DNA of 64,000 nucleotides, taken from Anaerolineae bacterium (GTDB lineage Bacteria; Chloroflexota; Anaerolineae; Promineifilales; Promineifilaceae). The stretch spans positions 1-64,000 of the forward strand of contig JAHDWL010000016.1 of NCBI GenBank assembly GCA_023384355.1. Reading direction: 5' to 3'. Below the pieces are notes generated by a model. The model did no database searches. It was not told the origin of the DNA and worked only from the letters and a program-made list of their open reading frames with translations. Below are positions 33,391 to 40,685 of the stretch, in pieces (position 1 is the stretch's first letter; the number at the start of each line of letters is the position of its first letter). The position numbers were made by a program, and so were the translations under genes.

Positions 33391-33645
33391 ATGGATACGC
33401 CACCTGATATTTACGAAATCCGGATTACCGGCCATTTATCCCCGGAATGGATGGAGTGGTTCGAAGGTCTGACTGTTTCGCCGGAAGAGGGAGGCAACAC
33501 CCTCCTGGCCGGTCCGGTGGCGGATCAGGCCGCGCTGCATGGCCTGCTTAAAAAAATCCGTGACCTGGGCATGGTGTTGGTCTCGGTCAACCGGGTTTCA
33601 TTTGATGAAACCCGTCTACATCATTCAAAAAAGGAGAACCAATGA
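33391..33645 (+). CDS. Conserved small protein of unknown function associated with MalT-like regulators
   Basis: 84 residues, soluble, beginning MDTPPDIYEIRITGHLSPEW and containing GPVADQAALHGLLKKIRDLG. I recognise this pattern (EIR..GHL...W..WF.GL, GPV.DQAALHGLL.K.RDLG..L.SV) as a widespread small protein often next to LuxR-type regulators or membrane DUF genes in Chloroflexota and other phyla, with no known role. ATG chosen; GTG at 33361 would add 10 residues. The stop overlaps the next start (ATGA). A perfect 10-bp hairpin (33592-33614) lies near its end. Confidence 0.8.
   Translation: MDTPPDIYEIRITGHLSPEWMEWFEGLTVSPEEGGNTLLAGPVADQAALHGLLKKIRDLGMVLVSVNRVSFDETRLHHSKKENQ
33592..33614 (+). 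promoter_or_regulatory. Perfect hairpin at the 3' end of the small-protein gene
   Basis: CGGGTTTCAT (33592-33601), loop TTG, ATGAAACCCG (33605-33614). It lies 28 bp before the ATG of the DUF6326 gene and contains the GGGTTTC/GAAACCC core of the dispersed palindrome family. Possible attenuator or mRNA processing site between the two coupled genes. Confidence 0.45.
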
Positions 33646-34052
33646 ATATCAGCACAACCCCTACGAAAAGGATCGACACACGAGTCCTGCTCTCCACCCT
33701 ATGGATCGTGGTCATGATCAACATGCTGAAAGCAGACATCCTTTCGCTCTACATCCCCGGCGCGTCGGAAGAACTGGCGAAAACCGCGGTCGGCGCCGGC
33801 GTCACGATTCCGGTATTGATGCTGAGCGGCGCTGTCATGATGGAGGTTTCGACTTTGATGATCCTTCTTTCCCGCGTATTGAAGTACGGCCTGAATCGTT
33901 GGGCCAACATCATTACGAGCGTTATCACGATTGTCTTTGTTATAGGCGGTGGATTAACCTATCCACACTACATCTTTATCGCCGCGGTTGAAGTGATTTG
34001 TCTATCGCTGATCATCTGGATCGCATGGAGATGGCGTAACGTGGAAGCCTGA
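33642..34052 (+). CDS. DUF6326 family membrane protein
   Basis: 136 residues with four hydrophobic helices (about 17-35, 52-75, 85-103, 108-128). The N-terminus TRVLLSTLWIVVMINMLKAD followed by ILSLYIPGASEELAKTA matches proteins annotated DUF6326. Biochemical role unknown. Its ATG overlaps the preceding TGA, so translation is coupled to the small soluble protein. An AAGGAG Shine-Dalgarno lies 7-8 nt before the start. Confidence 0.8.
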   Translation: MNISTTPTKRIDTRVLLSTLWIVVMINMLKADILSLYIPGASEELAKTAVGAGVTIPVLMLSGAVMMEVSTLMILLSRVLKYGLNRWANIITSVITIVFVIGGGLTYPHYIFIAAVEVICLSLIIWIAWRWRNVEA

Positions 34053-34072
34053 TCCATCAAGGCGAACAGAGC

Positions 34073-34237
34073 ATGAACTTCATGAAATTCGTCACTGAAT
34101 TTGCAACCGTGTTCGCAGTCGCTCTTGTGACTATTGCGCTCGTAACCCTTCTGGGGTACCGCGTCGGGCACGTAGAAAGTGTCGTAGGCTGTTCAATTTC
34201 GACTCATTCAGAAACAAAAGGAGAATGGTTGCAATGA
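34073..34237 (+). CDS. 54-residue single-helix membrane peptide (sORF)
   Basis: Runs ATG to TGA with one strongly hydrophobic helix (VFAVALVTIALVTLLGYRVG, about residues 13-32) after a short N-terminus, and a polar tail with one Cys. No Shine-Dalgarno of note, but the gap to the DUF6326 stop is only 20 bp and its TGA overlaps the DUF4386 ATG (ATGA at 34234-34237). The spacing and coupling support it as real. No family recognised. Confidence 0.6.
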   Translation: MNFMKFVTEFATVFAVALVTIALVTLLGYRVGHVESVVGCSISTHSETKGEWLQ

Positions 34238-34932
34238 AAACCTTACAGAAATCCGGTGGTTACGCCGCATTGTATATGGCTGTTGCTTACCTGATTGGAA
34301 TGGGGATCTTTCTCGTCGTCCTGGACTACCCCAGCATCACCGACCCGGCCCAAAAAGTGGCACTGCTCGTGGAGAAACCGATGGTCGTTTTTTCGACCAA
34401 CTTGCACATGTATGTGTTCTTTGGCATTTTCCTGGTCGTCCTGTCGCTGGCGCTGTACGACAGGTTGAAGTCCGGCGCGCCGGCACTCATGCAAGCGGCA
34501 ACCGCGTTGGGGATCATCTGGGCCGGTTCGCTGATCGCCAGCGGCATGGTCTCGAATGCCGGCATCGCTCCTGTCATCGCGCTCCATGCCACAGACCCGA
34601 CCCAGGCGGCGTTGGCCTGGCAGGGAATTGAGATCGTAGCCAGCGGACTGGGTAACGGCAACGGCGAAATCCTGGGCGGTCTTTGGATGCTGCTGGTCAG
34701 CCTGGCCGCGCTGCGGGCCGGCGGGCTTCCCAAGGGGCTAAACATCCTCGGTTTGTTGGTCGGCGCGGCAGGGGTTACTTCCCTTAATCCAGGGTTAACC
34801 GAAATGTTGATCGGAATTTTCGGCCTGGGGCAAATGATCTGGTTCGTCTGGCTTGGGATCGTGCTCTTGCGCGACCGTGCGGATGAGACAGCGTCATACA
34901 CGGCACCTTCATCAATGACACCTTCCATGTAG
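34234..34932 (+). CDS. DUF4386-like integral membrane protein
   Basis: 232 residues with six to seven TM helices. YAALYMAVAYLIGMGIFLVV, the long loop with DPAQKVALLVEKP, and the helix GLWMLLVSLAALRAGGLPKG followed by LNILGLLVGAAGV resemble the DUF4386 family. Start chosen at MKTLQKSGGY because AAGGAG is 11-12 nt upstream and it overlaps the sORF stop; an ATG at 34225 is too close to the Shine-Dalgarno. Last gene of the cluster; followed by an inverted repeat. Confidence 0.75.
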   Translation: MKTLQKSGGYAALYMAVAYLIGMGIFLVVLDYPSITDPAQKVALLVEKPMVVFSTNLHMYVFFGIFLVVLSLALYDRLKSGAPALMQAATALGIIWAGSLIASGMVSNAGIAPVIALHATDPTQAALAWQGIEIVASGLGNGNGEILGGLWMLLVSLAALRAGGLPKGLNILGLLVGAAGVTSLNPGLTEMLIGIFGLGQMIWFVWLGIVLLRDRADETASYTAPSSMTPSM

Positions 34933-34944
34933 TCGACATGACCT

Positions 34945-34980
34945 TGACAGGTTCGGGACGAACTTCACTCGAACCTGTCA
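34945..34980 (+). terminator. Inverted repeat after the DUF4386 gene
   Basis: TGACAGGTTCG (34945-34955), 14-nt loop, CGAACCTGTCA (34970-34980): an 11-bp perfect stem 13 bp after the stop. No T-run follows, so factor-independent termination is uncertain. It shares ACCTGTCA with the dispersed motif family. Confidence 0.45.
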
Positions 34981-35081
34981 GGGTTATCCCCAATTTTCGA
35001 ATTCAGGTCGTTGGCAAACTTCAACAATTCCCCCCAGCATAATAGTCGCCCAGAGAGTCTATTACCGCTATCATCCGCCAT

Positions 35082-35714
35082 ATGCCATCCATCAATCTAA
35101 CAAATAAAGTCGCCATCGTCACCGGCGCGGGCCACGGCGCGGGCAAGATCATCGCCCAATCGCTGGCCGCGGCCGGCGCGCGGGTGGCCGTCAACGATAT
35201 CAACCCCGATCGCGCTCATCGCGTCGCGGCCGAATTGCGGGAGACGGGCGGTCAGGCCACCGGCATCATGGCCGACGTCAGCAACCGCTTCCAATGCGTC
35301 CACCTCATCGAGACGACCCGCGCCGAGTGGGGGCAGCTCGACATCCTCATCAATAGCGCTTCCATTTCACCCGCGGCCACCATCCTCCGCATGGATGAGT
35401 GGGAGCTGATGCGCGTGCTGGACGTGAACGTGAAGGGCGTATTCTTCATGAGCCAGCTCGTTGGCCGGGTCATGGCCGATCACCATCGAGCCGATCCGGG
35501 CTACTCCGGCCTTATCGTCAACCTCGTCGCCCCCGAAGTGGTAACCGGTGACCACGCGGCCTACGTCGCCACGCAGGCTGCGCTGCCTGCCTTCACCCGC
35601 GCCTGCGCCCGGGAGTTCGCCCCGCTGGGCATTCGCGTGCGGATGCTGGAGACGGCCGCCACGCCGGAAGAGACGGCCGCAGCCGCAATGGGCATCGTGA
35701 CGAATGACGGGTAG
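35082..35714 (+). CDS. Short-chain dehydrogenase/reductase-like protein with altered active site
   Basis: 210 residues. Cofactor motif VTGAGHGAGK near residue 11 and the NAG position reads INSASIS. The catalytic YxxxK is Tyr161-VAT-Gln165, with the Lys replaced by Gln, and the catalytic Ser region reads VNLVAPEVV, with no Ser at the usual place. The C-terminal substrate-binding part is also short compared with the usual 245-260 residues. So it binds NAD(P) at most and is probably not a normal dehydrogenase. TATCAT ends 7 nt before the ATG with no Shine-Dalgarno: probably leaderless. Confidence 0.8.
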   Translation: MPSINLTNKVAIVTGAGHGAGKIIAQSLAAAGARVAVNDINPDRAHRVAAELRETGGQATGIMADVSNRFQCVHLIETTRAEWGQLDILINSASISPAATILRMDEWELMRVLDVNVKGVFFMSQLVGRVMADHHRADPGYSGLIVNLVAPEVVTGDHAAYVATQAALPAFTRACAREFAPLGIRVRMLETAATPEETAAAAMGIVTNDG

Positions 35715-35785
35715 GGGCAGACCTGCGCGTCGTCCCGGACTTCTGACGCGCTGACAAAACTCTTCTATAACGATACAATAAACGC

Positions 35786-36559
35786 ATGTCCTTTCGCCAG
35801 ATGCTCCCGTTTCTGCTCCTGAACATCGTCGTTTCGGCGGTGGTCGTGCTGTCCATCCTCTTCTGGTGGGATAATCGCGGCGAGAATGGTGTGGCCGGCG
35901 AACCGACTGTTGCCGCGCTTCCCGAAGGCGTATTGCCCACGCCCAACATCGCCGCGCCGCCCTCCGGCACCGTCGCCCCCGACGCCACGGCCGCGGCCGC
36001 CGCCAATGAGCCGGTGATCCACACGGTGCAGGCCGGCGAGACGCTCAACATCATCAGCCAGGAGTACGACGTGAGCGTCGACGATATCATGCTCGTCAAC
36101 GGGATGGATAACCCAAATTTCATCGCCGTCGGCCAGCAACTGACCATCCCCGTCGGCGGCATCCCCGAACCGACAGTCGCGCCGACCGAAACGTCCGTGG
36201 CCCTGCCCTCACCCATCCCAACCGAACCGGCGGCCGCCGGCAGCGGCGGCACGATCACGGTAGCCGGCGTCCTGGACCCCGGCGTCCTTGAGACCGAGGC
36301 CGTCCAGCTGGTGAACAACGGCGCGCAGGAACAATCGCTCCTCGGCTGGAAGGTGCGCGATGAGGACAGCAACGTCTACACCTTCGGCAACGTGAGTATC
36401 TTCGGCGAGGGGGCGGGCGTGTTTCTGCACACACGAGCGGGCACCGACACCGTCGGCGACCTGCATTGGGGGTTGGGCGCGCCGGTCTGGCGCAGCGGCG
36501 AGCAACTGACCCTGTTCGACGCGAGCGAACAGGTGATCGCGACGTTTGTCGTCCCCTAG
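35786..36559 (+). CDS. LysM and lamin-tail-domain cell-surface protein
   Basis: 257 residues. N-terminal TM or uncleaved signal (LLLNIVVSAVVVLSILFWW), a Pro/Ala-rich linker, a LysM domain (IHTVQAGETLNIISQEYDVS to VGQQLTIPV, about 75-120), a Pro/Thr linker, then a lamin-tail-type beta domain from residue 150 (EAVQLVNNGAQEQSLLGWKV). LysM binds peptidoglycan; the LTD is often in secreted proteins. Likely an envelope protein. TACAAT ends 6 nt before the ATG and no Shine-Dalgarno is seen. Confidence 0.82.
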   Translation: MSFRQMLPFLLLNIVVSAVVVLSILFWWDNRGENGVAGEPTVAALPEGVLPTPNIAAPPSGTVAPDATAAAAANEPVIHTVQAGETLNIISQEYDVSVDDIMLVNGMDNPNFIAVGQQLTIPVGGIPEPTVAPTETSVALPSPIPTEPAAAGSGGTITVAGVLDPGVLETEAVQLVNNGAQEQSLLGWKVRDEDSNVYTFGNVSIFGEGAGVFLHTRAGTDTVGDLHWGLGAPVWRSGEQLTLFDASEQVIATFVVP

Positions 36560-36622
36560 ATCATCAAGGCCTGACAGGTCGATGATCCGCCAGGCCCCAT
36601 TGACACGGGTGGAGGTGTACCC

Positions 36623-36847
36623 ATGCGCGGTCTGATTAGCCCCAAGGGCGAGCAATTCGGTTATCTGATCGGCAACAATCTGTTCACGATGGACGACGAG
36701 CCAAGCGGCCGCCTGGAAGGAGATTTCATTGTCGACCTGGCGGGCAACACGGTGTGGCGCGTCGTCGGCGACGGCGTTTACTCCCTGAACGGCATGGAGA
36801 CGATCGGCTTTCTGTCGGCCGAGCGGCCGGATGACCAGGACTATTGA
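36623..36847 (+). CDS. Small protein with repeated beta-hairpin pattern
   Basis: 74 residues with a strong GGAGG Shine-Dalgarno 8 nt upstream. The sequence alternates short G-x-x-x-G..L/I..D turns (QFGYLIGNNLFTMDDEPSG, LEGDFIVDLAGNTVWRVVGD), like the small '4-fold beta flower' type proteins. No signal peptide or TM. Function unknown. A weak hairpin GGCCTG/CAGGCC (36569-36597) lies between it and the LysM gene. Confidence 0.6.
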   Translation: MRGLISPKGEQFGYLIGNNLFTMDDEPSGRLEGDFIVDLAGNTVWRVVGDGVYSLNGMETIGFLSAERPDDQDY

Positions 36848-36876
36848 ACCCTGAGCGGACGGGTGGGTCGTACCGG

Positions 36877-37329
36877 TCAGGTCCCCGGCAAAATGATTTC
36901 GTCCCGATGGCCGAAACCGCGGCTGTTATCGACAAAGTAAAGCCGCGAGGGCGTCAGGCAATACCAGTTGACCCGCGCCAGTGCTGACTCGACGACGGCG
37001 ATCGGTTGGTTCAGGAACCTGAACTTGCGGGCGTAACGCGCCATCGCGGTTGCCCGTTCGTCGCCCGCCAGTTGTCGCGTCGTTCCCTCCAGCTGGATGC
37101 CCTTGATGGCCGCCCAGTCTGCGTAATCCTCCTGGATTGTGGCCGCGACTGCGGGCGAGGCGGCCATATTCCGCGCGTGGCGCGTGTGGCCGGCGGAGAG
37201 GAACGTGAGTTCGAAGCCGTCGGAGACATAGAACACGGCCGCTGCCCATAGCCCTTCCGGGCCGTGGGTTGCCAGCGTCATCACGTGATGACGCTCCAGA
37301 TATTCACGCGCCGCGACTTCAGCACTCAT
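36877..37329 (-). CDS. Pyridoxamine 5'-phosphate oxidase-fold protein
   Basis: 150 residues with a split-barrel pattern: HHVMTLATHGPEGLWAAAVF, LTFLSAGHTRHARNMAASPA and VAATIQEDYADWAAIKGIQL. Resembles UPF0306/YhbP-like and PPOX-family proteins that bind FMN or related cofactors. Substrate unknown. It lies on the opposite strand to the preceding small gene and just downstream of the UbiX-like gene, separated by a CAGT-type repeat. Confidence 0.8.
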   Translation of the reverse strand: MSAEVAAREYLERHHVMTLATHGPEGLWAAAVFYVSDGFELTFLSAGHTRHARNMAASPAVAATIQEDYADWAAIKGIQLEGTTRQLAGDERATAMARYARKFRFLNQPIAVVESALARVNWYCLTPSRLYFVDNSRGFGHRDEIILPGT

Positions 37330-37330
37330 A

Positions 37331-37398
37331 AATTAATGACGAATCGACACCATTGACCTACTGACTCACCGGCCACTGACCTACTGATCACTGACCTA
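37331..37398. repeat. CTACTGA / CACTGAC-type tandem repeat
   Basis: Units such as GACCTACTGA and CACTGACCTACTGATCACTGACC follow in 7-8 bp steps between two minus-strand genes. The end of the ubiX-like gene lies inside it. Same family as 17096-17222. Confidence 0.7.
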
Positions 37399-37983
37399 TT
37401 GCTCCGCCGCCCAACGCCCGCCTTGCCAGCGCCGGAACAGATCTTCCGGCAGGGTGACATCGAGCAGATCAAGCACGCGATTGACCGTCTGATTGACAAT
37501 GTCATCGACAGTCTGCGGCCGGTGATAGAAGGCGGGCATGGGCGGCACGATATACGCGCCCAACTCGGCCGCCAGCGTCATGGCCCGCAGGTGGCCGAGG
37601 TGCAGCGGCGTCTCGCGCGGGCAGAGGATGAGCTTGCGTCGCTCTTTCAGCACGACGTCGGCCGCCCGGGTCAACAGGTTATCGCTGTAGGAATAGGCAA
37701 TGGCCGACAGCGTCTTCATCGAGCAGGGCAGGATGACCATTCCGTCGGTGCGGAAGGAGCCGGACGATATAGCCGCGGCGATGTCCTTGAAGCGATACTC
37801 CTCCGTGGCCAGCGCCCGCACCTCTTCCGGTGCGTAATCCGTCTCCAGGGGGATGGTCGTGGCCGCGGCCGTGCTCATGACCAGATGCGCTTCCACGTCG
37901 GGCAGCGCCTGGATAACCTCCAGCAAACGGATGCCATAGATGACGCCACTCGCGCCCGATAGACCGACGATGATCCTTTTCAT
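37396..37983 (-). CDS. ubiX: UbiX-family flavin prenyltransferase
   Basis: 195 residues of the flavoprotein (UbiX/Pad1) family that prenylates FMN for UbiD-type decarboxylases. IIVGLSGASGVIYGIRLLEV near residue 4, the Ser/Thr region MSTAAATTIPLET, IAAAISSGSFRTDGMVILPC near 85 and LILCPRETPLHLGHLRAMTLA near 130 fit the family. Start chosen at MKRIIVG; 24 upstream in-frame residues are not conserved. No UbiD is in the window. The gene is divergent from the YhaM-like gene. Confidence 0.88.
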   Translation of the reverse strand: MKRIIVGLSGASGVIYGIRLLEVIQALPDVEAHLVMSTAAATTIPLETDYAPEEVRALATEEYRFKDIAAAISSGSFRTDGMVILPCSMKTLSAIAYSYSDNLLTRAADVVLKERRKLILCPRETPLHLGHLRAMTLAAELGAYIVPPMPAFYHRPQTVDDIVNQTVNRVLDLLDVTLPEDLFRRWQGGRWAAEQ

Positions 37984-38029
37984 GCCTTGTTGCCTCATGC
38001 AACGGCCGCCCATCCACATGCGTCCGGCC

Positions 38030-38045
38030 TTATACCGGGTATAAT
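38030..38045. promoter_or_regulatory. Divergent operator/promoter between ubiX and the YhaM-like gene
   Basis: TTATACC-G-GGTATAA (38030-38044) is a perfect inverted repeat. On the plus strand it includes TATAAT (38040-38045) and on the minus strand TATAAG, so both divergent promoters could overlap one regulator site. Confidence 0.45.
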
Positions 38046-38108
38046 TGCGCGACAATTGCCGGAATCATTTTAGAATACCAGCGACAAAATCCATAATCGA
38101 GCGAGAGT

Positions 38109-39092
38109 GTGGCTATCAAAACGAAATACATTGGCGATTTGAAGGCAGGAACTGAATTGCAGGCCGAGCCGTTTCTGCTCCACGATGTTGTCCGCCGCCA
38201 ATCAAAAGACGGTCGCCCGTTCCTGCTGGCCACGCTGCGCGACCGCACCGGCCAGATTAACGGCGTCTATTGGGACGTGCCCCTGACCGTCGATGTCTGG
38301 GCGCGACCGGGGCTGGCCGTGCTGATCACCGGTCGCGTCAACCTATACAAGGACGCCATCCAGGTCAGCATCACCGAGATGGCCCGCGCCCGCGAGATGG
38401 ACCTGTCTGTTTTCCTGCCCGCCAGCCGCCGCCCGCGGGAGACCATGCTGGCCGAACTGCGCGAGCAGATCGGCGCGCTGGCCGAACCGTGGCAGACGCT
38501 GACCGGCTACCTGTTGCTGGAGGGCGAGATCGCCAGGCGCTTCGCCAACGCCCCCGCGGCCCGCAGCATGCATCACGCCTGCATCGGCGGCCTGATGGAA
38601 CACACCCTCAGCATGGCGGCCATCGCCCGCCTGCTGGCTAATCATTACCCTCATGTCAATGTCAACTTGCTGGTGACCGGCGCGCTTCTCCACGACGTCG
38701 GCAAGGTCTACGAGTACGAGATGGAAGAGGGCTTCAACCACTCCGAGGATGGCCGCCTGGTCGGCCACATCGTGCGCGGCATCGTGCTGGTGGAAAAAGC
38801 CGCGGCCGAGTTGGACTTCCCCGCGGCCGAGCTGCAACAACTCATCCACCTCATGGCCTCACATCACGGCACGCAGGAGTGGGGTTCGCCCGTGGTGCCC
38901 AAGACGCTGGAAGCCGTGCTGCTGCATCAGATCGACCTGCTAGACAGCCGCGTCGGCGGCTTCATGGATCACTTGAGCAACGACAAGGGCGGCGCGGAGT
39001 GGACGACCCGGCGCAGCGAGATGTTCGGCACGGAACTGCGCCGCCCGGACGGGTTCGCCCCAACCGCCGGGCCGGATGAAGACAATGAATAG
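38109..39092 (+). CDS. YhaM-like 3'-5' exonuclease/HD-domain protein
   Basis: A 327-residue protein with an N-terminal OB-fold domain (LLHDVVRRQSKDGRPFLLAT, RTGQINGVYWD) and an HD phosphohydrolase domain. The HD metal ligands are in HHACIGGLMEHTLSMA near 155, LLHDVGKVYEYE near 196 and LASHHGTQEW near 254. The two-domain order and length match YhaM, a 3'-5' exoribonuclease of Firmicutes. GTG start; no strong Shine-Dalgarno. Confidence 0.85.
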   Translation: MAIKTKYIGDLKAGTELQAEPFLLHDVVRRQSKDGRPFLLATLRDRTGQINGVYWDVPLTVDVWARPGLAVLITGRVNLYKDAIQVSITEMARAREMDLSVFLPASRRPRETMLAELREQIGALAEPWQTLTGYLLLEGEIARRFANAPAARSMHHACIGGLMEHTLSMAAIARLLANHYPHVNVNLLVTGALLHDVGKVYEYEMEEGFNHSEDGRLVGHIVRGIVLVEKAAAELDFPAAELQQLIHLMASHHGTQEWGSPVVPKTLEAVLLHQIDLLDSRVGGFMDHLSNDKGGAEWTTRRSEMFGTELRRPDGFAPTAGPDEDNE

Positions 39093-39183
39093 CCGCCCGA
39101 TCCTCTTGTTTCCTGAGAAAACAGGGAATTGGCGGTGAATGAACAAAGTATTGAACAGTTGATCTGATACAAACAATCCGGCA

Positions 39184-39196
39184 GAAACCGGGTTTC
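39184..39196. repeat. GAAACCGGGTTTC palindrome
   Basis: Single copy of the dispersed palindrome, 12 bp before the ATG of the CinA-fusion gene. Related copies at 15648-15679, 33592-33614, 48055-48068 and 60692-60724. Confidence 0.55.
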
Positions 39197-39208
39197 CAGA
39201 GCGCTCCC

Positions 39209-40378
39209 ATGGACCCAGCCATCCAATCTCTCATCCAGGCCATCCACGACAGCCCGCCACGGGCCGTGTTTGCCGCCGCCGGCGCGGGCAGCCAGGCCCT
39301 GGCCGACCTGCTTGGCGTGCCCGGCGCGTCGCGCACGCTGCTGGAAGCGCTCATCCCCTATGCCGCTGACTCCTTTGACGAGTTTCTCGGCCGGACCCCG
39401 GAGCAGTACGTCTCGGTCGAAACCGGTCGCCGGATGGCCGGGCGGGCGCTGGCTCGTGCCCATCACCTGCGCGAACTGGAGACCTTCCCCATCGTGGGGC
39501 TGGCCTGCACCGCGGCCATCGTCACCGACCGGCCCAAGCGCGGCGAACACCGCGCCCACGTCGCCGCCTGGACGCCCGGCCGCCTGACCACCTGGGCGCT
39601 CCACCTGGAAAAGGACGCGCGCGACCGGGCCGGAGAGGAAGGCCTTGTCAGCCGCCTCATCCTCGACGCGCTGGGAGAGGCGTGCGGGGTGGCGGCTCGT
39701 CCGCCGTTGCCCCTCGGTCCGGGCGATTCGCTCGTTTCCGGGAGTGTCGACTTTGCCGCCGAGGCCGGGCGTCTGCGTCGCGGCGAGGTGCGCTGGTTCG
39801 GCATCGAGCCGGACGGCGCGTTAATGACGGAATCACCACCGACGGCTCTCCTGTCCGGCTCGTTCAACCCGCTGCACGCCGGGCACACCGGTCTGGCTGA
39901 GACGGCGGCGGAGCTGCTGGGAGTGCCGGTGGCCTTCGAGGTATCGGCCGTCAATGTCGATAAACCACCGCTGGAGACGGCCGTGCTGCTCGAGCGGCTG
40001 AGCCAGTTCGCCGGGCGCTGGCTGGTTGTGGCCGGGACCGCGCCGACGTTTGTTGAAAAGTCGCGCCTCTATCCGGCGGCGACGTTCGTGGTGGGGTTCG
40101 ACACAGCCGCGCGCGTCATCGAGCCGCGCTACTACGGCGACAGCAAAACCGCCATGCTGGCCGCGCTGGCCGAGATGCGCGACCGGGGCAACCACTTCCT
40201 CGTCGCCGGGCGGGAGGACAAGGACAGCCGCTTCAGGGAACTGGGCGAATTGGCGATCCCTGATGGGTTCGCCGGGCTGTTCGCGGCCATCCCGGCGGGG
40301 ATGTTCCGCAACGACGTTTCGTCGACGGAGATACGTGCGGCGCTGAAAGAGGAAGAGGTTAAATTATCTGTCCGCTGA
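39209..40378 (+). CDS. Fusion of a CinA-like (NMN amidohydrolase-type) domain and a nucleotidyltransferase domain
   Basis: 389 residues. The first 200 resemble the CinA C-terminal/PncC family: AAAGAGSQALADLLGVPGAS, CTAAIVTDRPKRGEHRA. The second half is an HxGH-type nucleotidyltransferase: LSGSFNPLHAGHTGLAE with the HAGH motif at 223-226, and VSSTEIR near 370, the second nucleotide-binding motif. Together this suggests salvage around NMN/NAD, but the substrate of the transferase domain is inferred only. It converges on and overlaps the ABM-like gene by 20 bp. Confidence 0.8.
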   Translation: MDPAIQSLIQAIHDSPPRAVFAAAGAGSQALADLLGVPGASRTLLEALIPYAADSFDEFLGRTPEQYVSVETGRRMAGRALARAHHLRELETFPIVGLACTAAIVTDRPKRGEHRAHVAAWTPGRLTTWALHLEKDARDRAGEEGLVSRLILDALGEACGVAARPPLPLGPGDSLVSGSVDFAAEAGRLRRGEVRWFGIEPDGALMTESPPTALLSGSFNPLHAGHTGLAETAAELLGVPVAFEVSAVNVDKPPLETAVLLERLSQFAGRWLVVAGTAPTFVEKSRLYPAATFVVGFDTAARVIEPRYYGDSKTAMLAALAEMRDRGNHFLVAGREDKDSRFRELGELAIPDGFAGLFAAIPAGMFRNDVSSTEIRAALKEEEVKLSVR

Positions 40379-40649
40379 CCGGCTCAGTCACAAAATGCTC
40401 CCCAAATCCGGCGATGAGGGGCCGGGCGCGGGTGATGGCGTCGCGAACAGCGGGCAGCGACAGTGACGCCTTGTGGCTCTCGGCGCTGTCCCATACCTCA
40501 GTGATCCAGATAGCGTCCGCGTCAGCCGGGTCTTTGGCCACAATGTAACTCAGGCAGCCGGACATGCCGCTGACGTTCTCCAACAGGATGGCGATCAGCG
40601 CGTCGCGCTCGCCGGGGGTGGCAATCATTTTGCCGATTAAACCGTACAT
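40359..40649 (-). CDS. Antibiotic biosynthesis monooxygenase (ABM/YgiN-like) family protein
   Basis: 96 residues with the dimeric ferredoxin-like fold: YGLIGKMIATPGERDALIAI, GCLSYIVAKDPADADAIWIT, EVWDSAESHKASL. Members act as cofactor-independent quinol oxygenases or heme-degrading enzymes; here only the family can be assigned. AAGGAG Shine-Dalgarno 6 nt before ATG. Its last codons overlap the convergent CinA-fusion gene. Confidence 0.82.
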   Translation of the reverse strand: MYGLIGKMIATPGERDALIAILLENVSGMSGCLSYIVAKDPADADAIWITEVWDSAESHKASLSLPAVRDAITRARPLIAGFGEHFVTEPVSGQII

Positions 40650-40685
40650 GCGTTCTCCTTGGCAGGCTTCACTTCCCGAGGCGCG

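Noticed and set aside
36569-36597. Terminator after the LysM/LTD gene
   Set aside because: The GGCCTG/CAGGCC stem is only 6 bp with a long loop and no T-run.
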